Of a DNA stretch of 64,000 nt, positions 1 through 8,138 are shown in pieces. This DNA comes from Agrococcus sp. SGAir0287 (GTDB lineage Bacteria > Actinomycetota > Actinomycetes > Actinomycetales > Microbacteriaceae). The notes beneath the pieces are model-generated. The model was not told the origin of the DNA. It ran no database searches and worked only from the letters and a program-made list of their open reading frames with translations. Location of the stretch: NCBI RefSeq assembly GCF_005484985.1, contig NZ_CP027942.1:434001-498000 (forward strand). Reading direction: 5' to 3'. Positions within the stretch are counted from its first letter, which is position 1, and each line of letters starts with the position of its first letter. The translations under genes and the position numbers were made by a program.

Positions 1-385
1 CGTCGGCGAGCGCGCGCTCGATCTCGCGCCACTCGCCGACGTTCGACGAGTTGATGGCGGCGGCGACGAGCCCACCGCGCTGCGCCGCGGCGACCTGATC
101 GCGCATGAGCGACAGCAGCGGGCTCACGACGAGCGTCGGACCGTGCCCCTGCGCGCGCCGGATGGCCGTCGCCACCCAGTACACGGCCGACTTGCCCCAT
201 CCCGTGCGCTGCACGACGAGCACGCGCGCTCCGTCGCCGGCCACGAGTGCGTCGACCGCCGTCTGCTGGTCGTCGCGCAGGCGCGCGAGCGGGCCGGCGA
301 GCGCCTCGATCACCCGCTGCGCGACCGCCTCGTGCGCGCTCGTCGGGCGCTCCGCCTGCTCGTGTGTCGTCTGCGCCCCGCTCAC
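1..385 (-). CDS. RecQ-family DNA helicase, N-terminal part (partial)
   Basis: Only the first 128 codons are present; the gene runs off the left edge. Translation from the GTG at 385 gives RDDQQTAVDALVAGDGARVL followed by a Walker A-like RTGWGKSAVYW and then VVSPLLSLMRDQV, the arrangement of motifs 0, I and Ia in RecQ-type superfamily 2 helicases. The residue between Gly and Lys of the P-loop is Trp-Gly (TGWGKS), where canonical RecQ has TGGGKS. The family unwinds DNA using ATP. It is a second RecQ-type protein besides the full-length one at 47952-49931; in actinobacteria such paralogues are common. No ribosome site stands out before the GTG. Helicase identity is fairly sure; the specific subfamily cannot be told from this fragment. 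Confidence 0.75.
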   Translation of the reverse strand, partial: MSGAQTTHEQAERPTSAHEAVAQRVIEALAGPLARLRDDQQTAVDALVAGDGARVLVVQRTGWGKSAVYWVATAIRRAQGHGPTLVVSPLLSLMRDQVAAAQRGGLVAAAINSSNVGEWREIERALAD

Positions 386-452
386 CCCTCGAGGCTAGGC
401 GCACCCGCCGACGCCGCGCGGCGACTGCGGGCGACCGAGCACCGCCGAGCCG

Positions 453-1070
453 TCAGGCGACGGGCGCGTTGTAGGCGAGGAGGGCGACGCGCAGGCCGTC
501 GCCGTCGCGGCGCGCGTCGAGCGTCGTGCGGGTCGCGTTGTCGAGCCGCGGGAGGACCCTGCGGTACTCGTCGAGCGGGATGCCGAGCGCACGGCAGAGC
601 ACGAGGCGGATGAGGGTGGTGTGCGCGACGACGAGCGCCGTGCCGTCGCCGACCGCGTCGACGACGTCGCCGAGCGCCGCCCACGCGCGCGCGGCCGCGT
701 CGGCACCGGCCTCCCCGCCGGGCAGCGGGCTCGACGCCGGACGCGCGACGAAGGCGGCGCGCGCCTGCGGCATCCGAGCCTCCTGCTCGGCCGTCGTGAG
801 CCCCTCCCCGCTGCCGAAGTCGACCTCGCGCAGGCGCGCGTCGACCCGCAGCTCGACCCCCGCGGCGTCGGCGGCGACGCGCGCCGTGTCGATCGCACGC
901 GTGAGGTCCGAGGCGACGACGGCGTCGAGGCCCGCGCTCGCCGCCCACGGCGCGAGCGCCGCCGCCTGCGCGCGCCCGACGTCGTCGAGCGCGACGTCGG
1001 ACGCGCCCGCGTACCGGTTGCCGTCGTGCCACACGGTGCGGCCGTGCCGCACGAGATGGATCGTCGTCAT
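453..1070 (-). CDS. Histidine phosphatase (phosphoglycerate mutase-like) family protein
   Basis: A 205-residue cytoplasmic protein of the histidine phosphatase superfamily. It opens with LVRHGRTVWHDGNRYAG, the RHG motif whose His is phosphorylated in catalysis; the conserved acidic region (LREVDFGSGEG) and the second catalytic His (VVAHTTLIRLVL) are both present. The start at 1070 was chosen over an ATG at 1079 because a GGAGGAGG ribosome site lies about nine bases before it. It is the last gene of the leftward rhamnose-transport operon, 28 bp after the FGGY kinase. By family it removes phosphate from a sugar phosphate or other small molecule. A role in salvaging stalled sugar phosphates is an inference from position only; the substrate is unknown. 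Confidence 0.85.
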   Translation of the reverse strand: MTTIHLVRHGRTVWHDGNRYAGASDVALDDVGRAQAAALAPWAASAGLDAVVASDLTRAIDTARVAADAAGVELRVDARLREVDFGSGEGLTTAEQEARMPQARAAFVARPASSPLPGGEAGADAAARAWAALGDVVDAVGDGTALVVAHTTLIRLVLCRALGIPLDEYRRVLPRLDNATRTTLDARRDGDGLRVALLAYNAPVA

Positions 1071-1098
1071 GCTCGTCATCCTCCTCCGCTCGCGCGGC

Positions 1099-2565
1099 TC
1101 AGCCGATCGCAGCGAGCGCGACGGCATGGGTCGCGGAGGGCAGCCAGCCCTCCGCGCGCAGCCGATCGAGGAGCGCGACGTGCGCGTCGCGCAGCCACGC
1201 AGACAGCGGCTCGGGGTCGACGGTGGTCGACGCGGCACGCATGCGCGCCGCGACGGCGGGCAGCGCCTCGCCGTCGACGCCTGCCGCCGCGAGCATCGCC
1301 ATGCCGAGCGCGCCCTCGCTCGCCGACGGCAGCACGAGCGGATGCTGCTGCAGCGTGGCCCGCATCCGCGCCCACCACGGGTTCCTCGACCCGCCGCCCG
1401 TCGCGATGCGCCGCCCGTCGACGGGCAGCCCGGCGTGGGCGACGACGTCGAACGCGAGGCGCTCGATGCTCGCGACGCCCACGGCGGCACCCGCGAGCAC
1501 CTCGGCGTCGGATCCCGCGGGCACGATGGCGCGCGCCGCCTGCGCGACGAAGGGGAAGCGCTCGCCCGCGCCGACGAGCGGATAGGCGAGCGGCGGATGC
1601 GCGACGTGCCGCGCGCGCTCGGTGAGCGCAGCGAGGTCGGCATCCGGCAGCCACGTCGACAGCACGCCGGCCCCCGTGCTCGACGCGCCGCCCGGCCACC
1701 ATCCGAGCTCGAACGGCGCGCGGTGGGCGTAGACGGCGTCGACGCCCGTCGGCCGCTCGGCGGCGACGCCCTTCAGCACGAGCGTCGTGCCGAGCACGGT
1801 GCTCCAGTCGCCCGGCTCGAGCGCGCCCGCGGCGATCTGCGCGGCGCAGCCGTCGGTCATGCCGGCGACGACGGCGCAGCCGACGGGCAGGCCCGTGGCG
1901 TCGGCGGCGGCCTGCGAGACCGTGCCGAGCACGGCGCCGGACGCGACGACGTCGGGCAGGAGGCTCGCGTCGACGCCGAGCGCGTCGAGCACGTCGCGCG
2001 GCCACGCGACCACGTCGAGGTCGACGCCGGTCTTCAACGCGTGCGAGGCGTCGGTCGCGACCGCGGTGCCCACGAGGTCGGCGGCGACGACGTCCGCCTG
2101 GTGGGCGACGCGGCCGCCCGGTGCGATCGCGCCGTCGGCCCGCATCGCCAGGAGCGTCGGCAGCGCCCACGACGCCTGCATGCGGTATCCCATCCGCGCC
2201 CACGTCGCCGCGCCGGCGCTCGCCACGGCGTCGAGGAAGGGGGCGCCGCGGGTGTCGTCGTACATGACGGCGGCGCCCGTGGGCGCGCCGTCGGCGTCGA
2301 CGGGCACGAGCGTGCCCGACGTGCTCGCGACCGCGACGCCGCGCACGACGCCACCCGCCTCGGAGGTCGCCGCGGTGACCTGACGCAGGCAGGTGCGCAC
2401 CGCGTGCAGCCACGCGACGGGATCCTGCTCGTGCCGACCGCCTGCGCGATCGCTGCGCACGGCGTGCGTGGCCGCGCCGAGCACGCCACCGGCGTCGTCG
2501 ACGGCGAGCACGCGGACGCTCTGCGTGCCGAGGTCGATGCCGACCCAGGCCGCGTGCTCAGGCAT
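1099..2565 (-). CDS. FGGY-family carbohydrate kinase (xylulokinase/rhamnulokinase-like)
   Basis: A 488-residue sugar kinase. The N-terminal phosphate loop GIDLGTQSVR (residues about 9-18), the central GMTDGCAAQIAAGAL region and the late TGGGSRNPWW adenosine-binding motif identify the FGGY fold, which transfers the ATP gamma-phosphate to a keto-sugar. It sits 20 bp downstream of a class II aldolase gene in the importer operon, so the pair could phosphorylate and cleave a ketose. A second FGGY kinase (12712-14124) is the better candidate for rhamnulokinase, so this one may act on a related deoxy- or pentulose. The start at 2565 is the first in-frame ATG before the phosphate loop; no clear ribosome site is seen. 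Family is sure, substrate is not. Confidence 0.85.
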   Translation of the reverse strand: MPEHAAWVGIDLGTQSVRVLAVDDAGGVLGAATHAVRSDRAGGRHEQDPVAWLHAVRTCLRQVTAATSEAGGVVRGVAVASTSGTLVPVDADGAPTGAAVMYDDTRGAPFLDAVASAGAATWARMGYRMQASWALPTLLAMRADGAIAPGGRVAHQADVVAADLVGTAVATDASHALKTGVDLDVVAWPRDVLDALGVDASLLPDVVASGAVLGTVSQAAADATGLPVGCAVVAGMTDGCAAQIAAGALEPGDWSTVLGTTLVLKGVAAERPTGVDAVYAHRAPFELGWWPGGASSTGAGVLSTWLPDADLAALTERARHVAHPPLAYPLVGAGERFPFVAQAARAIVPAGSDAEVLAGAAVGVASIERLAFDVVAHAGLPVDGRRIATGGGSRNPWWARMRATLQQHPLVLPSASEGALGMAMLAAAGVDGEALPAVAARMRAASTTVDPEPLSAWLRDAHVALLDRLRAEGWLPSATHAVALAAIG

Positions 2566-2585
2566 GCGACGGCATCCGGGGCCGC

Positions 2586-3341
2586 TCAGCCAGCACGGCC
2601 GTCGAGCACGCGACGCCGCAGATGCTCGTCGGGCCGCGTCTCGATGCGGTCGACGACGGCGGCGGGCAGGTGCTGCGGCGCGCCGATCGCGAGGACGCCG
2701 TGCATGATGCGCGCGACCTTCACCGCCATCTCCGTGATGCGCAGGCACTCCGCCGGGCTCTGCCCGATCGCGAAGATGCCGTGGTTGCGCAGGTAGGTGA
2801 GCTTCGGCAGCGCGCCTGTGCGGTCGCGGAACTCCGTGAGCGCCGCGTGCATCGCGAGCCCGAGGCCGAGCCCGGGGTCGAGGTAGGGCACCATGAGCTG
2901 CTCGGGGCCGAGCACGACGATCTGGTCGGGGAAGAGCGGCCCGTCGAGCAGCACCTCGGCGCGGTCCGAGCAGATGATCGCGTTCACGGCGACGGGATGC
3001 GTGTGGCACGCGGCCTGGGCGCCGAGCGACATGACGACGGCGTGCAGCAGCCCCTCGATGCTCGGCCGCTTCGCCGTCGGGTCGACGCGCGCGCCCATGA
3101 GCACCTCGGCGACGCGATCGTCCGACGCGTTCGGATCGTGCAGGAGCTCGAGGATCGGCGCCAGGCGGACCTCGACGAGGTCGTCGGCGCCCGTGGCCGC
3201 GAGCGACGCGCCGCTCGCCTTCACGAGCATCCGCTCGTCGTCGATGCGGGCGGAGACGTTGCCCTCGCCGAGGATCGCGAGCTCGCGATGCGGCTCGCCC
3301 ACCGCGTTGGCGAGCCGGATGAGGTCGTCGACGACGCTCAT
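2586..3341 (-). CDS. Class II aldolase/adducin family sugar-phosphate aldolase
   Basis: A 251-residue zinc-dependent aldolase. Seen in the sequence: a GEGNVSARID substrate loop, KASGASL, the metal-binding CHTHPVAVNAI pair of histidines and the third histidine in YLRNHGIF. Members cleave phosphorylated ketoses to DHAP plus an aldehyde (FucA, RhaD) or epimerise (AraD). The ATG overlaps the stop of the upstream permease gene (ATGA) and has an AGGAGGGCG ribosome site, so it is translationally coupled to the importer. The right arm of the regulon already holds a bifunctional rhamnulose-phosphate aldolase, so this is either a second substrate branch or a redundant enzyme. A decarboxylase or epimerase activity cannot be excluded. 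Confidence 0.85.
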   Translation of the reverse strand: MSVVDDLIRLANAVGEPHRELAILGEGNVSARIDDERMLVKASGASLAATGADDLVEVRLAPILELLHDPNASDDRVAEVLMGARVDPTAKRPSIEGLLHAVVMSLGAQAACHTHPVAVNAIICSDRAEVLLDGPLFPDQIVVLGPEQLMVPYLDPGLGLGLAMHAALTEFRDRTGALPKLTYLRNHGIFAIGQSPAECLRITEMAVKVARIMHGVLAIGAPQHLPAAVVDRIETRPDEHLRRRVLDGRAG

Positions 3342-4516
3342 GCGCCCTCCTTGCGGTCGGTGCGGGCGGTCGGTGCGGGCTCGTCGGGGATCTGCAGCGA
3401 CTGCGTCGCCCCCATCGGCGCCGGGGCGACGAGCCCCGCCCGACGCCGCCGCTGGGAGATGCCGCCGAGCAGCGACGCGCCGAGCAGCACGACGCCGAGC
3501 GCGAGCAGCTGCATCTGCGAGCCGTCGTTGCCGGGCACGACGATGAGGATCGACGCGTTCAGCCAGACGATGAGCAACGCGGCGAGCAGCACGCCGGAGA
3601 GCCTGCCGATGCCGCCCGTGATGGCGACGCCGCCGAGCACGGCGATCGTGATGGCCGGCAGCGCCATGCCCGACCCGCTCGTGCCGGCGTCGGGACGCGC
3701 GGAGGCGAACTGCGCGACGGTGTACACGGCGACGAGGCCGCTGAGCGCACCCGAGAGCAGGTACGCCGTCATGCGCGTGCGACGCGGGTCGATGCCTGCC
3801 CACTGCGCGGCGACGTCGTTCGTGCCGATCGCGTACAGGCGCCTGCCGTACGTCGTGCGGTTGAGCAGCACCCACGCGCCGATCGCGACGGGCAGGAGGA
3901 AGGTGAAGACCCCGAGCGGCACGAGCGGCAGCGTCGCGCCGATGACGGGCAGCTCGATGGCGCGCACGCCCTCGTAGAGCGCCTGGATCTCGGGGCCGGA
4001 GATGGGGCGCGAGTCGGAGATGACGAGCGCGAGCGACCGGTACGCGTAGAAGGTCGCGAGCGTCGTGATGAGCGCCGGGTAGCCGAGGTAGGCGGTGAGG
4101 AACCCGTTGATCGCGCCGAGCAGCGCGCCGAATGCGATCGCGACGACGACCGCGGGCACGAGCGGCCATCCCGCCTGCGCGTACAGCATCCCGAACACGA
4201 TGCCGACGAGCGAGACCATTGAGCCGACGGACAGGTCGATGCCGCCGCGCCCGCTGGTGATGACGAGCAGCTGCGCGAGCGCGAGCAGCGCGAGCGGCAC
4301 GAAGGCGATGAGGGCGCCCGCGAGGTAGTCGCTGTCGAAGCGACCGGAGGTCAGGCCCGCGACGTCGGCGATCGTCATGACGACGATGAGCGCCACGATG
4401 AGCCCGGCGAGCAGCGTGGTGCGGTCGCGCAGGCCGCCGCCGGCGACCCAGTCGCGCACGGCGCCGATCGGGGTGGCGCGCGCCTCGTCGGCGCGCGGCG
4501 GTGCGGTGGTCGTCAT
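3338..4516 (-). CDS. rhaQ: Rhamnose ABC transporter, membrane permease (second subunit)
   Basis: A 392-residue inner-membrane permease of the ribose/rhamnose (BPD_transp_2) family. It has a soluble N-terminus, about eight to ten hydrophobic segments, the family motif GRGGIDLSVGSMVSL and the coupling-loop region YAIGTNDVAAQWAGI near residue 250. The C-terminal 40 residues are polar (RRRRAG through PTARTDRKEGA). It pairs with the permease at 4513-5523 and the ATPase at 5520-7022, each joined by an ATGA overlap. The name follows the Rhizobium order R-S-T-P-Q, which is reproduced here. The substrate is inferred from linked rhamnose catabolism genes. Confidence 0.85.
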   Translation of the reverse strand: MTTTAPPRADEARATPIGAVRDWVAGGGLRDRTTLLAGLIVALIVVMTIADVAGLTSGRFDSDYLAGALIAFVPLALLALAQLLVITSGRGGIDLSVGSMVSLVGIVFGMLYAQAGWPLVPAVVVAIAFGALLGAINGFLTAYLGYPALITTLATFYAYRSLALVISDSRPISGPEIQALYEGVRAIELPVIGATLPLVPLGVFTFLLPVAIGAWVLLNRTTYGRRLYAIGTNDVAAQWAGIDPRRTRMTAYLLSGALSGLVAVYTVAQFASARPDAGTSGSGMALPAITIAVLGGVAITGGIGRLSGVLLAALLIVWLNASILIVVPGNDGSQMQLLALGVVLLGASLLGGISQRRRRAGLVAPAPMGATQSLQIPDEPAPTARTDRKEGA

Positions 4517-5523
4517 CGTGAGCCCTTCCGTGCCCGCTCGCGCAGCAGGTCGGTGCCGACCGCGACGAGGATGCAGATGCCGACGAACAGGAACGCGAGC
4601 TGGGTGGGCCAGCCGAGCTGCACGACGCCGGTCGTGACGGTCTGCACGAGCAGCGCGCCGAGCAGCGTGCCCACGACGGAGCCGCGGCCGCCCATGATCG
4701 ACGTGCCGCCGATGACGACGGCGGCGATCACCGCGAGCTCGCGGCCGTTGCCGACGGACTGGTCGAGGCTCGACGTGCCGGTCGCGATGGTCATGCACGC
4801 GGCGAGGCCGGCGAGCGCGCCGGTGAGCGCGTAGACCCACACGAGCCGCGGCTGCACCTTGATGCCCGCGAGGCGCGCGGCGGACGCGTTGCCGCCGATC
4901 GCGTACAGGTTGCGGCCGGCGCGCGTGTAGCGCAGGAACCACCAGGCGATCGCGACGGCGACGAGGGCGATGACGAAGGAGTGCGGCACGCCGAGCGTCT
5001 GGCCTGCGGCGCCGCGCCCGAACACCGCGAGGGTCGTGGGGATGCCGTTGACGGTCGAGGAGTCGAAGACGCGCAGCCCGATGAACTGGAACAGGTTCGC
5101 CGTGCCGAACGTGATGATGATGGCGTGCACCTTGCCGTAGGCGATGAGCACGCCGTTCACGAGGCCGAGCGCGAGGCCGACGAGCATCGCGAGCGCCACG
5201 GCCGCGACGAGCGGCAGGTCGAAGGCGACGAGCGACTTGGCCGTGACGACGGCGGAGACCATGATCGTCGCCGCGACGGACACGTCGATGCCCGCCGTGA
5301 TGATGACGAACGTCATGCCGACGCCGACGAGCGCGATCGGCGCGACCTGCACGAGCAGGGGCCCGATGGACCCGGGGGTGAGGAACGTCGGCGTCGCGAT
5401 CGCGAGCGCGATCCAGAGCGCGACGATGACGCCGAGCAGCACGAGCTCCTGCCCGGTCACGACGGGGGGCAGGATGCGTCCGAGCGCGCGCCTGCCGGGG
5501 GCCTCGGCGACGGTGGCGGTCAT
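4513..5523 (-). CDS. rhaP: Rhamnose ABC transporter, membrane permease (first subunit)
   Basis: A 336-residue multi-pass permease. The conserved sequence TAGIDVSVAATIMVSA and the cytoplasmic loop YAIGGNASAARLAGI match the ribose/rhamnose class of importer permeases, which form the channel with the ATPase docked on that loop. A strong GGAGGAGG-type ribosome site precedes the ATG, and the ATG overlaps the stop of the ATPase gene; its own stop overlaps the next permease ATG. The two permeases are only distantly alike, suggesting a heterodimeric channel. Confidence in family is high; rhamnose is inferred from the neighbourhood. Confidence 0.85.
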   Translation of the reverse strand: MTATVAEAPGRRALGRILPPVVTGQELVLLGVIVALWIALAIATPTFLTPGSIGPLLVQVAPIALVGVGMTFVIITAGIDVSVAATIMVSAVVTAKSLVAFDLPLVAAVALAMLVGLALGLVNGVLIAYGKVHAIIITFGTANLFQFIGLRVFDSSTVNGIPTTLAVFGRGAAGQTLGVPHSFVIALVAVAIAWWFLRYTRAGRNLYAIGGNASAARLAGIKVQPRLVWVYALTGALAGLAACMTIATGTSSLDQSVGNGRELAVIAAVVIGGTSIMGGRGSVVGTLLGALLVQTVTTGVVQLGWPTQLAFLFVGICILVAVGTDLLRERARKGSR

Positions 5524-7022
5524 GCTGCCTCCTCCTTCAGGGATCCGGCGGCCGCGGCGAGGACCGTGGCCTGCGTCGCCGTGGCCGGCAGCTCCGCGAC
5601 GATGCGGCCGCCGCGGAAGACGACGATGCGGTCGGCGATCCGCAGCACCTCGGCGAGGTCGGTCGTGATGACGAGCACCGCGGTGCCGGCGTCGGCGAGG
5701 TCGGAGACGATCTGGTGGATCTCCTCCTTCGCGCCCACGTCGACGCCCTGCGTCGGCTCGGCGAGCACGAGCACCTCGGGGCGATGCACGATCTGCCGTG
5801 CGAGCACGACCTTCTGGGCGTTGCCGCCGGACATGGCGCTGATGGGCTGCCGCTCGCTCGGGGTCTTCACCGCGAGCCGGCGGATGAGGTCGCGCGCGAG
5901 GGCGCGCTCGGTGCGTGGACGCACGAGGCCGCGCACCTTCGACAGCAGCCCGAGGGAGCCGATGGAGATGTTGAAGGCGATCGGCTGGAAGGCGAAGGAG
6001 CCCTGCGCGGCCCGGTTCGCGGGCAGCATCCGGACGCCGCGGCGCTTGGCGTCGGCGGGCGACGCGGTGGGGCGGGCGTCGCCGCGCAGCCGCATCGTGC
6101 CGGAGGTGGCGCGGCGCATGCCGTAGACGACGTCGCCCACCTCGGCGGCGCCGGAGCCCACGAGGCCGTAGCAGCCGACGATCTCGCCTGCGTGCACGAC
6201 GAGGTCGACGTCGGCGAAGTGGCCATCGAGCGTCAGGCCCTCGAGCTCGACGAGCGGCTCGCCGGGCTCGTGCGCGCCGCGCACGCCCTCGGCGAGCGCG
6301 CCGCCGACCATGCGCTCGGCGATCTCGCGAACGCTGAGCGCCGCGATCGGCTCGGTGCCGACGGTCTCGCCGTCGCGCATGATCGTGACCTCGTCGGCGA
6401 TGCGGAAGAGCTCGTCGAGGCGGTGCGAGATGTAGATGATCGAGACGCCGTCGGCCGCGAGGCGGCGGACCACGCCGAACAGCACCTCGATCTCGGCGTC
6501 GGTGAGGATGGCGCTCGGCTCGTCGAGGATGAGGACGCGCGCCTCCTCGAGCAGCGCCTTCGCGATGGAGACCTGCTGCTGCTTCGCGATCGAGAGCGTG
6601 CCGAGGGGCCGGGATGCGACCGAGCGGTCGAGGCCGACGAGGTCGAGCAGCTCGAACATGCGCGGCGCCTGCGCCGACCAGTCGATGACGGGGCCGCGGG
6701 TGATCTCGCGCCCGACGAAGAGGTTCTCGGCGACGGACAGCTCGGCGAAGAGCTGCGGCTCCTGGTAGACGGTCTGCACGCCGAGCGCGATGGCGTCGGA
6801 CGTCGAGGCGATCGCGACGTCGCGGCCGTCGATGCGCACGGTGCCCGCGTCGGCGCTCTCGGCGCCCGCGAGGATCTTGATGAGGGTGGACTTGCCTGCG
6901 CCGTTCTCGCCGACGAGGGCGTGCACGGTGCCCGGCTGCACGACGAGCTCGGCGTGCCGGATGGCGCGCACGCCGCCGTAGCGCTTGGCGATGCCGCGCA
7001 TCTCGAGCCTGGGCTCGGTCAT
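5520..7022 (-). CDS. rhaT: Rhamnose ABC transporter, duplicated ATP-binding subunit
   Basis: A 500-residue protein with two ATP-binding cassettes in tandem, as in RbsA/XylG/MglA. Cassette 1 has an intact P-loop GENGAGKST (residues 39-46) and Walker B LILDEPSA. Cassette 2 has a degenerate P-loop (GLVGSGAAEVGDV), a good signature MSGGNAQKVVLA, and Walker B reading VLVLAEPTQG, where the usual Asp is Ala. So only the first site is likely to hydrolyse ATP. The start at 7022 was preferred to an ATG at 7034 because GGAG lies six bases before it. Rhizobium uses the name rhaT for this ATPase; it is unrelated to the E. coli RhaT symporter. A GC-rich hairpin separates it from rhaS. Confidence 0.87.
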   Translation of the reverse strand: MTEPRLEMRGIAKRYGGVRAIRHAELVVQPGTVHALVGENGAGKSTLIKILAGAESADAGTVRIDGRDVAIASTSDAIALGVQTVYQEPQLFAELSVAENLFVGREITRGPVIDWSAQAPRMFELLDLVGLDRSVASRPLGTLSIAKQQQVSIAKALLEEARVLILDEPSAILTDAEIEVLFGVVRRLAADGVSIIYISHRLDELFRIADEVTIMRDGETVGTEPIAALSVREIAERMVGGALAEGVRGAHEPGEPLVELEGLTLDGHFADVDLVVHAGEIVGCYGLVGSGAAEVGDVVYGMRRATSGTMRLRGDARPTASPADAKRRGVRMLPANRAAQGSFAFQPIAFNISIGSLGLLSKVRGLVRPRTERALARDLIRRLAVKTPSERQPISAMSGGNAQKVVLARQIVHRPEVLVLAEPTQGVDVGAKEEIHQIVSDLADAGTAVLVITTDLAEVLRIADRIVVFRGGRIVAELPATATQATVLAAAAGSLKEEAA

Positions 7023-7059
7023 GGACGTCTCCATCGACGTGGGTGGGTGGGGGGTGGTG

Positions 7060-7092
7060 CCCCGGGGCCCGACGCGATGCCGGACCCCGGGG
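7060..7092 (-). terminator. Strong hairpin between rhaS and rhaT
   Basis: The 84-bp gap between the binding-protein stop and the ATPase start holds a very stable hairpin. CCCCGGGG occurs at 7060-7067 and again at 7085-7092, and the stem extends inward through CCGACG/CGGC with G-T pairs. There is no T-run. Such intercistronic hairpins after a periplasmic-type binding protein gene usually protect the upstream mRNA or reduce read-through, raising binding protein over membrane subunits. The function here is inferred. Confidence 0.6.
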
Positions 7093-7106
7093 ACGGATGG
7101 TGCGAC

Positions 7107-8138
7107 TCAGTAGTCGTAGTCGCCGGCGTTCTCCGCGGTGAAGATCGTCGGCGGGCCGAGCAGCAGCGTCTGCGTGTCGGCGTCGTACTCGACGCCCGTG
7201 AGGGTGTCGCTGACGTCGTTCGTCGCCTGGAACTCGTTGCCCTCGGCGAGCTGCACGCCCGCCCAGCCGGTGAGGTAGCCGAGCGCCTCGACGTCCCACA
7301 GGATCGAGGCCGACGACGAGCCGTCCTCGAGGTAGGGGAGCATCGCCTGCGGCGTGCCGAGGCCGACGGTAAAGACCTCGCCGATGCGACCGGCGTCCGA
7401 GACCGCCTGCGCGACGCCCGGGGCGCTCGAGGTGCACTCGCCCACGAGGCCCGTGAGGTCGGGGTTGGCGGTCATGAGCTCGGTGGCGAGCTGCGTGGCC
7501 TGCGCCTGGTCCTCGCCGGCGTAGACGATGTCGACGATCTCGGCGTCGGGGTATTCGGATGCCGTGTACTCCTCCTGCACGTCGATCCACGCATTGAGGT
7601 TCGCCGCCGTCTCGCCGCAGGAGACGATGGCGTACTTGCCCGAGCCGCCCATGGCCTCCATGAGCGCGTCGGTGAGCGCCTCGCCGATGCCCTGCGTCGA
7701 CGCCTGGTTGACGAAGACCTCGCGCACCGAGTCGGGTGCGTCGGTGTCGGTCGTCGCGACGACGATGCCGGCGTCGGCGGCCTCCTGCAGGAGGGGTGCC
7801 ATCGAGTCGGGGTCGTTCGGGGCGACGAACAGCACGTCGACGTCCTGCTGGATGAACGAGCGGACGATGTCGGCCTGCGCGGCGGCATCGGCGGTCGTCG
7901 GGCCCTGGTAGAGCCACTCGAAGCCGAGCTCCTCCGCAGCCTGCTGGCCACCGGTGTTCATGGCCTCGAAGTAGGGGATGCCCTGCAGCTTGGGCACGAA
8001 GGCGATGGTCAGCTGACCGTCGCCCTCGCCGCTGCCGCCGCTGGCAGCGGGCTCGTTGCGGTTGGTGCAGCCGCCGAGGACGAGCGCTGCGGCGACGCCG
8101 ACGGCGATCGTTCCCGCGACCTTGCGAGAGATCTTCAT
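7107..8138 (-). CDS. rhaS: Rhamnose ABC transporter, substrate-binding lipoprotein
   Basis: A 343-residue exported lipoprotein. It has a basic start (MKISRKV), a hydrophobic stretch and a lipobox VLGGC with the acylated Cys at residue 24, then a Gly/Ser-rich spacer. The mature part follows the periplasmic-binding-protein 4 fold of ribose/rhamnose/AI-2 receptors: IAFVPKLQGIPYFEAM, then VDVLFVAPNDPDSM and VVATTDTDAP. Its ATG overlaps the repressor stop (ATGA) and has an AGGAG ribosome site. AI-2 receptors (LsrB) are close relatives; rhamnose is preferred because mutarotase, isomerase and rhamnulose aldolase genes lie divergently next door. Sure of the family, fairly sure of the substrate. Confidence 0.87.
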   Translation of the reverse strand: MKISRKVAGTIAVGVAAALVLGGCTNRNEPAASGGSGEGDGQLTIAFVPKLQGIPYFEAMNTGGQQAAEELGFEWLYQGPTTADAAAQADIVRSFIQQDVDVLFVAPNDPDSMAPLLQEAADAGIVVATTDTDAPDSVREVFVNQASTQGIGEALTDALMEAMGGSGKYAIVSCGETAANLNAWIDVQEEYTASEYPDAEIVDIVYAGEDQAQATQLATELMTANPDLTGLVGECTSSAPGVAQAVSDAGRIGEVFTVGLGTPQAMLPYLEDGSSSASILWDVEALGYLTGWAGVQLAEGNEFQATNDVSDTLTGVEYDADTQTLLLGPPTIFTAENAGDYDY

